From Lactococcus nasutitermitis (GTDB taxonomy: Bacteria; Bacillota; Bacilli; Lactobacillales; Streptococcaceae), in NCBI RefSeq assembly GCF_018403765.1, contig NZ_BOVQ01000003.1:248001-312000 (forward strand): 64,000 nucleotides of DNA, written 5' to 3'. Shown here piece by piece: positions 7,986 through 17,239 of the stretch. The notes under the pieces are model-generated. The model worked only from the letters and a program-made list of their open reading frames with translations. It had not been told where the DNA came from and searched no databases. The translations under genes were made by a program, and so were the position numbers. The first letter of the stretch is position 1, and every line of letters starts with the position of its first letter.

Positions 7986-10444
7986 TAATTTTTACTTGAA
8001 GATTTTGAAGTAGAAGAGCTTGATGATGGTGAAGTCTGTAACTTCACACCTGGTAAAATCTTGCTCCAAGCATTTGCTAAATCACTTGTTGAACCACCGA
8101 TTGCAAAGTTATACTGTGTCGTTGGCGCTCCTGATTTTGTCGCCCAGTAGCTGGTCGTTGTTGCTCCGCCAACTGTCACTCCTTTGAGTGGTCCACTTGT
8201 CAGCTTGCCCGGTTTTTCGCCTGTAGAAACCAAAACTTTGCTCTTTGTCACATTAGAATCCGTTGCTGGGTCTGGGAATTTCTGACCTGCTCCAAAAATA
8301 GATGGGTCTGCTGCATTGATACTATTTACCAAGTTCGCCATATAAGTACCGTTACTCGAATAAGCAGTATTAGCAGCCATAGCGCTGTTATTATCATGAC
8401 CAACCCAATCGCCAAGTGTAACAGTTGGTGTTGAAAGCATGAGCCAACCATCTGTGTAAGCATCCGTCGTCCCTGTTTTGCCACACCATTCTACACTCGT
8501 TGCCAAACTTGGATTAAGCTGAGAAAGAGCACCATAAAAAGTCGAAGTTTGTTGTCCCACGATGACATTATGCAATAAATATTCCATAATAGTCGAAGTC
8601 GCTTCAGAATAGACTTGCGTTGGTTTATTTTCATGCTGATAAATCACGTGTCCTGTATCGTCTTTGATACTTTGAACAACATAATATTTATTATAAATAC
8701 CACCATTTGCCAAAGTTTGATAACCATTTGTGTGTTGGACAACTGTTGGGTCAACACCGCCACCTAATGGCAAAGATTCTACAGAATAATCTTTGATTTG
8801 ATAGTCCATTTTTGTCATATAAGGTTCAGCAGATTTACCCGATTTCAAAATATCTTGATAGGTCCAGTAAGCTGGAATATTCCAAGAAACATCAAGTGCT
8901 TCTCCCAAATTCATCATCGTATTTGAACCTGTACTACCAACGTGCATGATTGGTTGGCCAGAAGAATAACTGGCAGGATAATTGCTCAGCATCGTCGCAG
9001 TTCCCATCATCCCCATATCAATCGCAGGGCCATAAGCCAAAATAGGCTTAATCGAAGAACCAGGTGAGCGTTCTGTATCGAAAGCATGATTGTTTTGATT
9101 TTCCGCATAGTTCAATCCGCCGACAAAGCCAAGTACAGCTCCTGTTTTATTATCCATGAGGACATTTCCAGTTTGAACTTCTCCTGTCCCGTCTTGTAAA
9201 ACGCCACCATAATTTGCTACTGCATCTTGCATGGCATTATAAACACCTTGATTGATGGTTGTTGTGATGGTATAGCCATTATTTTGTAAATCCTGCTCGG
9301 CTAAATCTTGATAATGTTGTTTTGTACTATCATTGCCAAGCGCTGTTGCTGAGACTTTATCGGTCTTAATCAGGTAATTATACACATCCGCCACAGCTTC
9401 ACTATAAACAACATTATATAAATAACCATGTGCTGTTGAATTTACTGGTGCAGGTTGCAAAAATTCTTTAGAAATATCATAGTTTTCGTAGGTTTGATAA
9501 TCTTTTTTACTGATATATCCACCGCGATAGAGATTAAAAAGAACATCTTGATAACGCGCTAAACCATAGGACATATCTGCTTTTGACTTTAATGAACCAT
9601 CTGCATTATAGGGCGAATAAACAATCGGACTTTGAGGTAAACCAGCAATAAATGCCGCTTCTGGCACGGTCAACTGACTTGCTTGCTTGCCAAAAATCCC
9701 TTGCGCTGCTGATTCAATACCTGCAATATTTTGTCCTTTATTATTTCTACCAAATGGTGACACATTGAGATAATCTGTCAAAATCTGGTCTTTGCTCAGA
9801 TATTTATTTAATGCACGCGCATAAACAATCTCGCTGGCTTTACGTTGAAAGGTCACACTATCACCGAGAACTTGCTGTTTGATGAGCTGTTGAGTTAAAG
9901 TTGAACCTCCTGAACTCATTCCACCACCAACAGAACCTAAAATACCTCGAAAAACGGCTTTGGGAACAACACCGTCATTTGTTTTAAAAGTATCATCTTC
10001 CGTAGCAATCAGTGCATTTTTCACATTTTGTGAAATTGCTGCACTTGAAACATTCACACGAATAAGATCACTTGAAATGTCTGAAATTGATTGTCCATTA
10101 CTGTATTTCATCATGGAAACGCCATGAATATTGTTAATCTCTGAAAGTAATTTCGTCTTATTTGGTACTTTTGTCACTTCAACAAGTCGAGCAAAATAAC
10201 CTGCTCCAGCGGCAACACCAAAAACACCAGCTATCACAAATATAATAGCAAAAATAACGGTTACACCACGAAATACACTAAATACAGTGGAAAGAACACC
10301 TTTTCCTTCTGAATCATCTTCATTTTCTGAAGAATTTTTTGCATTTTTAGAAGAAGAATTTCTACGCTGCGAACGTTTAGAACGAAGTTTTTGCTCCAAA
10401 CGCGCCCGAGTTTCTTCTTGTAACTGTTCGTCGTCTTTCTTCAT
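7985..10444 (-). CDS. pbp1B: Class A penicillin-binding protein 1B
   Basis: Bifunctional peptidoglycan synthase of 819 residues. The order is a charged Ser/Lys-rich cytoplasmic tail, one membrane helix (about residues 58-82), a glycosyltransferase domain with EDDTF and GGSTLTQQLIKQ, and a transpeptidase domain with the active-site motif SIKP, then SWN and KTGTT. The C-terminus is Ser-rich. Convergent with pepA and divergent from tyrS, the same arrangement with tyrS as in streptococci. An extended -10 ends seven bases before the ATG without a ribosome site, so the mRNA is predicted to be leaderless. Confidence 0.95.
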   Translation of the reverse strand: MKKDDEQLQEETRARLEQKLRSKRSQRRNSSSKNAKNSSENEDDSEGKGVLSTVFSVFRGVTVIFAIIFVIAGVFGVAAGAGYFARLVEVTKVPNKTKLLSEINNIHGVSMMKYSNGQSISDISSDLIRVNVSSAAISQNVKNALIATEDDTFKTNDGVVPKAVFRGILGSVGGGMSSGGSTLTQQLIKQQVLGDSVTFQRKASEIVYARALNKYLSKDQILTDYLNVSPFGRNNKGQNIAGIESAAQGIFGKQASQLTVPEAAFIAGLPQSPIVYSPYNADGSLKSKADMSYGLARYQDVLFNLYRGGYISKKDYQTYENYDISKEFLQPAPVNSTAHGYLYNVVYSEAVADVYNYLIKTDKVSATALGNDSTKQHYQDLAEQDLQNNGYTITTTINQGVYNAMQDAVANYGGVLQDGTGEVQTGNVLMDNKTGAVLGFVGGLNYAENQNNHAFDTERSPGSSIKPILAYGPAIDMGMMGTATMLSNYPASYSSGQPIMHVGSTGSNTMMNLGEALDVSWNIPAYWTYQDILKSGKSAEPYMTKMDYQIKDYSVESLPLGGGVDPTVVQHTNGYQTLANGGIYNKYYVVQSIKDDTGHVIYQHENKPTQVYSEATSTIMEYLLHNVIVGQQTSTFYGALSQLNPSLATSVEWCGKTGTTDAYTDGWLMLSTPTVTLGDWVGHDNNSAMAANTAYSSNGTYMANLVNSINAADPSIFGAGQKFPDPATDSNVTKSKVLVSTGEKPGKLTSGPLKGVTVGGATTTSYWATKSGAPTTQYNFAIGGSTSDLANAWSKILPGVKLQTSPSSSSSTSKSSSKN

Positions 10445-10451
10445 AAGGTTT

Positions 10452-10460
10452 ATTATACCA
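10452..10460 (-). promoter_or_regulatory. Extended -10 of pbp1B, leaderless layout
   Basis: TGGTATAAT followed by AAACCTT and then ATG. Transcription should start at or next to the A of the start codon. Confidence 0.65.
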
Positions 10461-10501
10461 AAATAAGCTTAAAATTTCGCCCACTTTACTAAATTTTTTG
10501 A

Positions 10502-10507
10502 TATAAT
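10502..10507 (+). promoter_or_regulatory. tyrS -10 box
   Basis: TATAAT 60 bases before the tyrS start. The leader is too short for a T-box. Confidence 0.6.
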
Positions 10508-10567
10508 GTTACATAGCGCTGTTTTTTGAATAAAAAGACGGCAAAATCTTATAGAAAGGATTTTTTT

Positions 10568-11827
10568 ATGAACATTTTTGACGAACTAAAAGAACGTGGT
10601 TTGGTTTTCCAGACAACTGACGAAGAGCTGCTCCGCAAGGCGCTGACGGAGGGAACTGTTTCCTATTATGGTGGTTTTGACCCAACGGCTGATAGTCTTC
10701 ATTTGGGAAATCTTGTGTTGATTTTGACAATGAGACGGCTTCAACTGGCTGGTCACAAGCCTTATGCACTCGTTGGTGGCGCAACTGGTTTGATTGGTGA
10801 CCCTTCATTTAAGGATGCTGAACGCTCATTACAAACCAAGGAAACCGTACAAGAATGGACAGGAAAAATCCGTGCGCAGCTTGAACGTCTCCTTGACTTT
10901 GACAATGGCGACAATAAAGCAGAAATGACGAACAATTATAACTGGTTTGAAAATCTGACATTTATTGATTTTTTGCGTGATGTTGGAAAACATTTTACGG
11001 TCAACTACATGATGAGTAAGGAATCTGTGAAAAAACGGATGGAAACTGGGATTTCTTATACTGAGTTTGCTTATCAAATCATGCAAGGTTATGATTTTTA
11101 TGAACTCAATCAACTGCACAATGTTACTTTACAACTTGGTGGGTCTGACCAATGGGGCAATCTGACGGCTGGTGTTGAACTCATTCGTCGTAAAGCAAAT
11201 CAATCTGCTCACGTTATCACAACGCCGCTGATTACAGATAGCACAGGTAAAAAATTTGGGAAATCTGAGGGAAATGCGATTTGGCTAGATGCTGAAAAAA
11301 CTTCTCCTTATGAAATGTATCAATTTTGGCTCAATACCAATGATGATGATGCGGTCAAAATGTTGAAAATCTTTACTTTCCTTTCTCTTGAGGAGATTGA
11401 AGAAATTCGTGTGAAGTTTGATGAAGCACGTCACGAACGTTTTGCACAAAAAATTCTTGCAAAAGAAGTCGTTACATTGGTTCACGGCGAGAAAGCTTAC
11501 GCACACGCTGTAAAAATCTCTGATATTCTTTTTGGAAATGGTGATTTGAAGGAACTTAAAGCAGATGAGATTTTGACAGGTTTAAAAGCTGTTCCACGTT
11601 ATGAAATCAAGTCAACAGATGATTTGGCGCTTGTTGAGTTGTTGATTAGTGCTGGCATTGAAAAATCAAAACGTCAAGCACGTGAAGATATCACAAATGG
11701 TGCGATTTATATCAATGGTGAACGTGTCACTGAACTTGATTATGTCTTGAACGATGCTGATAAGATTGATGAAAAATTGACTGTTATCCGTCGTGGAAAG
11801 AAAAATAATTTTGTATTGACTTATTAA
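10568..11827 (+). CDS. tyrS: Tyrosyl-tRNA synthetase
   Basis: Class I synthetase charging tRNA-Tyr, 419 residues. The HIGH-type motif appears as HLGN near residue 47 and the KMSKS-type motif as KFGKS; a C-terminal S4 domain follows ([18 protein letters not shown]). I chose the ATG at 10568, preceded by AGAAAGGA; the frame extends 14 codons upstream without a ribosome site. No T-box leader is present, unlike ileS in this window. Confidence 0.98.
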   Translation: MNIFDELKERGLVFQTTDEELLRKALTEGTVSYYGGFDPTADSLHLGNLVLILTMRRLQLAGHKPYALVGGATGLIGDPSFKDAERSLQTKETVQEWTGKIRAQLERLLDFDNGDNKAEMTNNYNWFENLTFIDFLRDVGKHFTVNYMMSKESVKKRMETGISYTEFAYQIMQGYDFYELNQLHNVTLQLGGSDQWGNLTAGVELIRRKANQSAHVITTPLITDSTGKKFGKSEGNAIWLDAEKTSPYEMYQFWLNTNDDDAVKMLKIFTFLSLEEIEEIRVKFDEARHERFAQKILAKEVVTLVHGEKAYAHAVKISDILFGNGDLKELKADEILTGLKAVPRYEIKSTDDLALVELLISAGIEKSKRQAREDITNGAIYINGERVTELDYVLNDADKIDEKLTVIRRGKKNNFVLTY

Positions 11828-11853
11828 AAGAACTCTTTTGAGTTCTTTTTTTA
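11826..11853 (+). terminator. tyrS terminator
   Basis: Arms AAGAACTC and GAGTTCTT with a four-base loop, followed by a run of T. Confidence 0.9.
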
Positions 11854-11946
11854 TAATCTATATAAAAAAATTAACATTTTCGTCTATATTAAGGAAAAAA
11901 TATGTTATAATATGGCTTATTCAAAATAAATGAGGTTGATTTCGCA

Positions 11947-12390
11947 ATGTCTGAATTAGATTTCAAGGAACAGTTAAAAAAAATGCGTGAACTTTATCTG
12001 GAAAACCACCCGATAGATAAAGGAGAAAATGAAGTTTTCACGCCGCTTTCCATTGAAGAAAAAGAAAAAAAATTGTTGGATGCGCTTGAACATTTAACAA
12101 GTAAAATTGCTTATATAAAGAATGAGATTGCTAAAAATGATTCTTCTTCAAAATCTCTTGATGATTTGAAGGAACAACTGGAAATCTTTGAAAATAAGCG
12201 TGTTTTATTTGAACAAAAACTTGATTTTATCAAAAATGGCGATTATGACGATGCACGTCGCGAAAAGCTCAAACGTCAACTTACAGAGCTTGAACTCAAA
12301 CGCTGCAAATTAAAACTGAGTCAAAAAGATTGTTCAAAAGTGAACCAAAAAATCAAGCAAAAAAGTGAGCTTTTTAAGAAATTAAAATAA
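11947..12390 (+). CDS. Hypothetical coiled-coil protein
   Basis: A 147-residue, highly charged, Lys/Glu/Leu-rich soluble protein I do not recognise. From about residue 35 the heptad-like spacing of leucines and isoleucines suggests an almost continuous coiled coil. There is no signal peptide or membrane segment. A TGTTATAAT promoter lies about 50 bases upstream and a GAGG ribosome site 11 bases before the ATG. It stands alone ahead of the Na+/H+ antiporter. Confidence 0.75.
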   Translation: MSELDFKEQLKKMRELYLENHPIDKGENEVFTPLSIEEKEKKLLDALEHLTSKIAYIKNEIAKNDSSSKSLDDLKEQLEIFENKRVLFEQKLDFIKNGDYDDARREKLKRQLTELELKRCKLKLSQKDCSKVNQKIKQKSELFKKLK

Positions 12391-12483
12391 GTTTATTTTT
12401 ATAATGTTGTTCAAATTTCAAGTTAATCATGGCTTTTTATCTGCTTGAATTCAGTCGTTTATTTTTTATCAGAAAGGAAATTT

Positions 12484-14523
12484 ATGCTCCATTCCATTTT
12501 TTATGTCATCATTTTCCTTCTTGCTCTTGTACTTTCTAATGTTATCAATAAAGTGTTCCCAAAAGTTGCTCTGCCTTTAATTCAAGTTATGCTGGGTTTA
12601 CTTTTGGGTTTTTTGGGCGCTGCGGAGGTTTTAAATGTTGAGCCGGAAGTTTTTCTTGGCTTTATTATTGCTCCACTTCTGTTTCGAGAAAGTGAGGAAG
12701 CGGATGTTAAGCACATTTTCAAGCATACAAAAACTATTCTGGTGCTGATTTTACCTCTTGTTTTTATCACGGCACTTGGTTTGGGTTGGCTGGCACATTC
12801 GCTTTATTTGACACTTCCTTTGGCCGCTTGTTTCGCGTTAGGAGCGAGTTTAGCGCCAACGGATGCTGTAGCTGTCGGTGCGCTCTCTGAAAATTTTAGT
12901 TTTCCTAAGCGGATTACCAGTATTTTAAAAGGTGAAGGATTGCTCAATGATGCTTCTGGTATCATTGCTTTCCAGATTGCAGTTGCGGCGTTGATGACTG
13001 GTGAATTTTCTTTACCCCATGCGACGGTTGATTTAGTGATTTCAGCTTTTGGTGGTGCAGCGATTGGTTTATTTCTTGTCTGGGCGAAAACTTTGGCGAT
13101 TCGTTTGTTGGAAGATGTTGATGCAAAAGATATTACTGGTTATTTGATTTTAGATTTGATGATTCCTTTGGCTGCCTTTTTGATTGCTGATTTGTTTAAT
13201 GTTTCGACAATTATTGCGGTGGTAGTGGCTGGTGTGATGCAGGCAAATGGTCTGAAACGGACAACGCTTTTTGATGCACAAGTCACTAAAGTGAAAGAGA
13301 CAATTTGGGATATGCTGATGTTTATTCTAAATTCTGTGGTCTTTCTGTTCTTGGGAATTGAGTTGTACCAGCTTGTTTTACCACTTCTGACTAGTCCTGA
13401 TTATTCGGATACTTGGCTTTTGTTCATGGTTATTTCGCTCACGATTGGTCTGTTTTTACTTCGTTTTATTGTGTTGTTACTTTATTATTGGATAACTTCG
13501 ATTGTGAAAAAACAGAGTTTTCAGTTGTATTGGAATGACATTTTACTGTTGACTTTTGCAGGTTCTAAGGGAACTGTTTCTATTGCGACGATTTTGTTGA
13601 TTCCTCGGACTGCCGGATTGGCACATAGTTTGCTGATTTTCCTTGTGGCTTCGGTGACAGCGCTGAGTTTTCTTGTGGGAATGTTTATCTTGCCTTTCTT
13701 TGCGGCGAAAAAACTTGATGTCATCAACAATATGGCGAAAATTTCTATTCTGACGGAAGTTGTTGCTGAACTTAGAAAAGATATGGAAGTGGCAAAATCG
13801 CGTGAGGGTTATAATGTTGCGATTGACAATTATCAGGAGCGAATTCAACGTTTAATTATTGAGCAGGAAAGTTCCAATACTTCTGTTGATTTTAATGAAT
13901 TGCAGTTATTGATTATTCGTCTTGAGGCTGAGGGGCTTGAAAATGCGCGAAAAAATGATGAGATTTCTATGAGAACTTATCGGACTTATCAGCGTTACAT
14001 CCATTCTTTGGAACAATCGGTCGTACATGATGTAGTGTCAAGTATTCAGTTTGTCTCAGTTGTTGCCTTTCGTGTGCTGCATCTTCTTGTGTCTCGTATT
14101 TTGCATATTGATTTGACGTTGAGAAAGGTTCAGGCGAATGTGGATTTGCGTCGTGATGAGATTACACATTTGTATTTTAAGAATACTGAGTTGATTTTGC
14201 AGGCTTTGGAAAATCTGGAGAGTGTTTATGATGCTCAGTTGATTGATTTCTTGCAGGCAGAACGTTTGCGCTCGGCGGAATATGTGGCTCAGGGCGATTA
14301 TATTGCGCGCTTACTTCATCGGACGCAGCCAAATAATTTGCGGGAAATGATGCGGGCTTATTATTTGGAACGCAAAGTCATTTTTGAATATGAGTCAGCT
14401 GGTGAAATCACGGCACGCGAAGCGCGATTGCTCCGGCAGAATGTGAATGTGCTGGAGGATTATTCGATGGCAAATGACCATCGGACACTTCTCTTTGACT
14501 TCTTGGAAAAACGTAAAAAATAA
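12484..14523 (+). CDS. CPA1-family Na+/H+ antiporter
   Basis: Membrane cation/proton exchanger of 679 residues. About twelve helices fill the first 430 residues, with the CPA1 signatures APTDAVAVG and GEGLLNDASG. A cytosolic C-terminal half of about 250 residues follows, rich in charged helices, as in NhaP/YjcE-type proteins. The start at 12484 is chosen for its AGAAAGGA ribosome site. Convergent with cstA, with palindromic repeats and hairpins between them. Transported ion inferred from family. Confidence 0.9.
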   Translation: MLHSIFYVIIFLLALVLSNVINKVFPKVALPLIQVMLGLLLGFLGAAEVLNVEPEVFLGFIIAPLLFRESEEADVKHIFKHTKTILVLILPLVFITALGLGWLAHSLYLTLPLAACFALGASLAPTDAVAVGALSENFSFPKRITSILKGEGLLNDASGIIAFQIAVAALMTGEFSLPHATVDLVISAFGGAAIGLFLVWAKTLAIRLLEDVDAKDITGYLILDLMIPLAAFLIADLFNVSTIIAVVVAGVMQANGLKRTTLFDAQVTKVKETIWDMLMFILNSVVFLFLGIELYQLVLPLLTSPDYSDTWLLFMVISLTIGLFLLRFIVLLLYYWITSIVKKQSFQLYWNDILLLTFAGSKGTVSIATILLIPRTAGLAHSLLIFLVASVTALSFLVGMFILPFFAAKKLDVINNMAKISILTEVVAELRKDMEVAKSREGYNVAIDNYQERIQRLIIEQESSNTSVDFNELQLLIIRLEAEGLENARKNDEISMRTYRTYQRYIHSLEQSVVHDVVSSIQFVSVVAFRVLHLLVSRILHIDLTLRKVQANVDLRRDEITHLYFKNTELILQALENLESVYDAQLIDFLQAERLRSAEYVAQGDYIARLLHRTQPNNLREMMRAYYLERKVIFEYESAGEITAREARLLRQNVNVLEDYSMANDHRTLLFDFLEKRKK

Positions 14524-14543
14524 TCATTTTGAGCTGAAAAAAG

Positions 14544-14565
14544 TTTTTGACAGTTTTGTCAAAAA
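14544..14565. repeat. TTTTTGACAG palindrome between antiporter gene and cstA
   Basis: Arms TTTTTGACAG and TTGTCAAAAA around TT; the flanks AAAG and CTTT extend the hairpin. Placed between convergent genes, it looks like a bidirectional terminator. Confidence 0.85.
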
Positions 14566-14583
14566 CTTTTTATATATAGAAAA

Positions 14584-14612
14584 ACAGCTCTATCAGATTT
14601 GACAGAGCTGTC
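14584..14612 (-). terminator. cstA terminator
   Basis: Arms ACAGCTCT and AGAGCTGT followed by TTTTT on the minus strand. The right arm carries a shortened relative of the palindrome (TTTGACAGAGCTGTCAG). Confidence 0.75.
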
Positions 14613-14617
14613 AGTTA

Positions 14618-17014
14618 TTATTTCTTATTTTTTAGAACTTTGTGTTCTAGTTTTGTTGCCCAGAAACTTGATGTTTCAAAGAGATTTGACGGAACATAAG
14701 CTGTTTCAGATGAAAATTCATTTCCCATTTGATTGGTACGAACTACTTTGACGATACGTACGATACAAAGCACGAGCAATAAAGCGACACAGGCAAGAAA
14801 GACTACTGATAAACTGCCTTGTATCAGAGAATTGCGTACTGTTGCTTCAGCATTTGTCAATGCAACACCACTTAAAGTTCCACTATTAACTGCTTTTTGA
14901 GCTGTTGAATAAGCAGCAAAATAGCCAATATTAACGTTGCTAGAAAAAATCTTTTCCCAAGAAGCTGTGAAAGTTACCAGCACATCCCAAACGAGCGGAA
15001 CGGCAGGAATCCAGAGCCATTTGAGATAACCTTTTCTCACCACCATCACACAGACAATCGCAAGCGCAGCGGCTGCTATCAGCTGATTGGAAATACCGAA
15101 CAATGGATACATAATCCGAATACCGCCATTCGGGTCAGAAACGCCCATGAGGAGCAGAGCCCCCCAAACACCGACAATCACGGCAGTTGTCACGATTTTT
15201 CCTGGCAACCAGTTTTCATTACCAAAACGTTGAATTGCTTTACGTTTGGAGTTCGACAAGGCATCTGTCAAAAGATAACGTGTGGATTTTGTTGCTGCAG
15301 AAACTGCCGACAAGATAAAGAGTGCTTCAAACATAACAGCAAAGTGATACCAAAAGCCCATCATACCAGCTCCACCAATGATTGGCACACGTTTCAAGAT
15401 ATTTGACATCGAAACTGCCAGAGTTGGCGCACCACCTGTACGAGAAACGACAGAAATTTCACCGACGTCTTTTGCCACTTGACGCAATGCTGCTTGACCA
15501 GTTGTTCCTTCCCAGTCAATCGTCATTGGTTTTCCGTTTGGATTCATGGCGATTTTTGGAATAGCGAGTGCTGCGTTGCCTTCGGCTGCTGTCGCTGCTG
15601 CTTTGACATTTGTGGTACTTGTTGCTGTTGAATTATAAGCTTTTCCAACGAGTTTTTGCATGGAAGCTTGTGGTGTGTTCATGGAGTAATAGACACCTGG
15701 ATTGAGCGAAATTGCTGCAACTAAAGCCATAATTGCTACAAAACTTTCAAAGAGCATCCCACCGTAACCAATCATACGAGTTTGTGATTCTTTTTTGATT
15801 AAATGTGGTGTTGTACCAGAACTCATCATGACGTGGAAACCTGATAAAGCTCCGCAGGCAATAGTGATGAATAAGAATGGGAAAAGAGAGCCTGCAAAGA
15901 CTGGGCCGTTGGTATTGCCAGCAAAGTTTGTTAAAGCAGGAATCGTTACATCAGGACGTACACCAATCACAGCAACTGCCAAAATCAAAATTGTCCCGAT
16001 TTTCATGAACATTGACAAATAATCACGCGGTGTCAAGAGAATCCAAGCTGGAATAATCGCGGCGATAAAGGTATAGCCCATTACCCACCAGACCAAAGTG
16101 CTTTGTGAGAGTGTAAAAATGTGAGCAACAACTGGATTTTCAGAAACCCAACGTCCACCAAAAATAGCAACTAATAAGAGTGCAAAACCAATTGCCGAGA
16201 CTTCATTGACGCGACCCGGACGGATGAATTTGAGGTAAATGCCCATTATCAGGGCAATCGGAATGGTCATCCCAATCGAGAAAACTGCCCAAGGTGAGCC
16301 AGCCATTGCTGTGATACAGATGAGTGCTAGGACAGCAAGGACAATCATTGTCATGATAAAAACGATAAAACTCGTCAGACCGCCTGCAAATTTGCCGACT
16401 TCGTCGCGTGCCATCGCACCAATAGAGCGTGCATCACGCCGGTGTGAATACCAAAGCACGAGCATATCTTGTACGCCACCGGCAAAGATAACACCGAAAA
16501 TAATCCAAACGGTGCCAGGTAAATAGCCCATTTGCGCAGCGAGGATTGGCCCTACTAAAGGACCTGCACCAGCAATAGAGGCAAAATGGTGTCCAAAGAG
16601 CACGACACGATTAGTGGGGTCAAATTCCTGACCGTCGTTGTGTACTTCAGATGGTGTGGCACGACTGTCATCAGGTTGCATGATTTTGCGTTGAATGTAA
16701 AGGGCATAAAAACGATAAGCAATGATATAAGAGCAGACCGCCGCAATCACAAACCAAATCGCATTGATAGTTTCCCCTCGTGAAACAGCAATGATGCTCC
16801 ATGCGGTCGCACCAAGCAGTGCAATAACAATCCAAATGATGATAGAGAGTGGTTTCATTTTCGGCAAATGAGATTTCCAATCTTTCATCGTCGCCTGAAA
16901 ATTTGCTTGTCTCAGGTCTTTGATTCCAACAACTTTTCCGTCTTTATTGCGTAGTAGAAAGAGTTCTTCCTCCGTAGTAAAGTCGGAATTTTCGTTATGA
17001 TTTTTTTCTGTCAT
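14618..17014 (-). CDS. cstA: CstA-family carbon-starvation transporter
   Basis: Large polytopic membrane protein (798 residues, about 16-18 helices) of the CstA family, which imports pyruvate or peptides in other bacteria. The signature FGHHFASIAGAGPLVGPILAAQMGY-type block lies at about residues 139-163 and is followed by SHRRDARSIG. A roughly 45-residue charged cytosolic N-terminus precedes the first helix. A good AGGAGG site precedes the ATG. A cre-like site just upstream suggests catabolite control. Substrate not determined. Confidence 0.93.
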   Translation of the reverse strand: MTEKNHNENSDFTTEEELFLLRNKDGKVVGIKDLRQANFQATMKDWKSHLPKMKPLSIIIWIVIALLGATAWSIIAVSRGETINAIWFVIAAVCSYIIAYRFYALYIQRKIMQPDDSRATPSEVHNDGQEFDPTNRVVLFGHHFASIAGAGPLVGPILAAQMGYLPGTVWIIFGVIFAGGVQDMLVLWYSHRRDARSIGAMARDEVGKFAGGLTSFIVFIMTMIVLAVLALICITAMAGSPWAVFSIGMTIPIALIMGIYLKFIRPGRVNEVSAIGFALLLVAIFGGRWVSENPVVAHIFTLSQSTLVWWVMGYTFIAAIIPAWILLTPRDYLSMFMKIGTILILAVAVIGVRPDVTIPALTNFAGNTNGPVFAGSLFPFLFITIACGALSGFHVMMSSGTTPHLIKKESQTRMIGYGGMLFESFVAIMALVAAISLNPGVYYSMNTPQASMQKLVGKAYNSTATSTTNVKAAATAAEGNAALAIPKIAMNPNGKPMTIDWEGTTGQAALRQVAKDVGEISVVSRTGGAPTLAVSMSNILKRVPIIGGAGMMGFWYHFAVMFEALFILSAVSAATKSTRYLLTDALSNSKRKAIQRFGNENWLPGKIVTTAVIVGVWGALLLMGVSDPNGGIRIMYPLFGISNQLIAAAALAIVCVMVVRKGYLKWLWIPAVPLVWDVLVTFTASWEKIFSSNVNIGYFAAYSTAQKAVNSGTLSGVALTNAEATVRNSLIQGSLSVVFLACVALLLVLCIVRIVKVVRTNQMGNEFSSETAYVPSNLFETSSFWATKLEHKVLKNKK

Positions 17015-17052
17015 AACTTCCTCCTTTATTTATAATCAGCAAATTACTTTTT

Positions 17053-17067
17053 GGTAAGCGTTTGCAT
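17053..17067 (-). promoter_or_regulatory. cre-like CcpA site upstream of cstA
   Basis: Minus strand ATGCAAACGCTTACC fits the cre consensus WTGNAARCGNWWNCA except at the last base. It overlaps the likely -35 region of cstA. Confidence 0.65.
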
Positions 17068-17106
17068 TTTATACGAATAAAACGTAGTTCTAGCTCATGA
17101 AGATGG

Positions 17107-17126
17107 TTTTGACAGAATTGTCAAAA
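17107..17126. repeat. TTTTGACAG palindrome 5' of cstA
   Basis: Arms TTTTGACAG and TTGTCAAAA around AA, in the gap between the MFS gene and cstA. Confidence 0.8.
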
Positions 17127-17167
17127 CCTGATATGAGCATTATATCAGCGTTTTTCGCGCTTTTTTG

Positions 17168-17189
17168 TTTTTGACAGTTCTGTCAAAAA
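17168..17189. repeat. TTTTTGACAG palindrome, perfect copy
   Basis: Arms TTTTTGACAG and CTGTCAAAAA around TT, downstream of the MFS gene on the minus strand. Confidence 0.9.
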
Positions 17190-17197
17190 ATTAAAAA

Positions 17198-17220
17198 GCC
17201 CTGTCAAGTGCTGACAGAGC
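17198..17220 (-). terminator. Terminator of MFS gene
   Basis: Arms CTGTCA and TGACAG extended by GC pairs, loop AGTGC, followed by a T tract on the minus strand. Confidence 0.75.
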
Positions 17221-17239
17221 TGTAAAAATTAAATTTTTC

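Noticed and set aside
10445-10567. T-box for tyrS
   Set aside because: The region is about 120 bases with a promoter close to the gene and lacks the T-box sequence.
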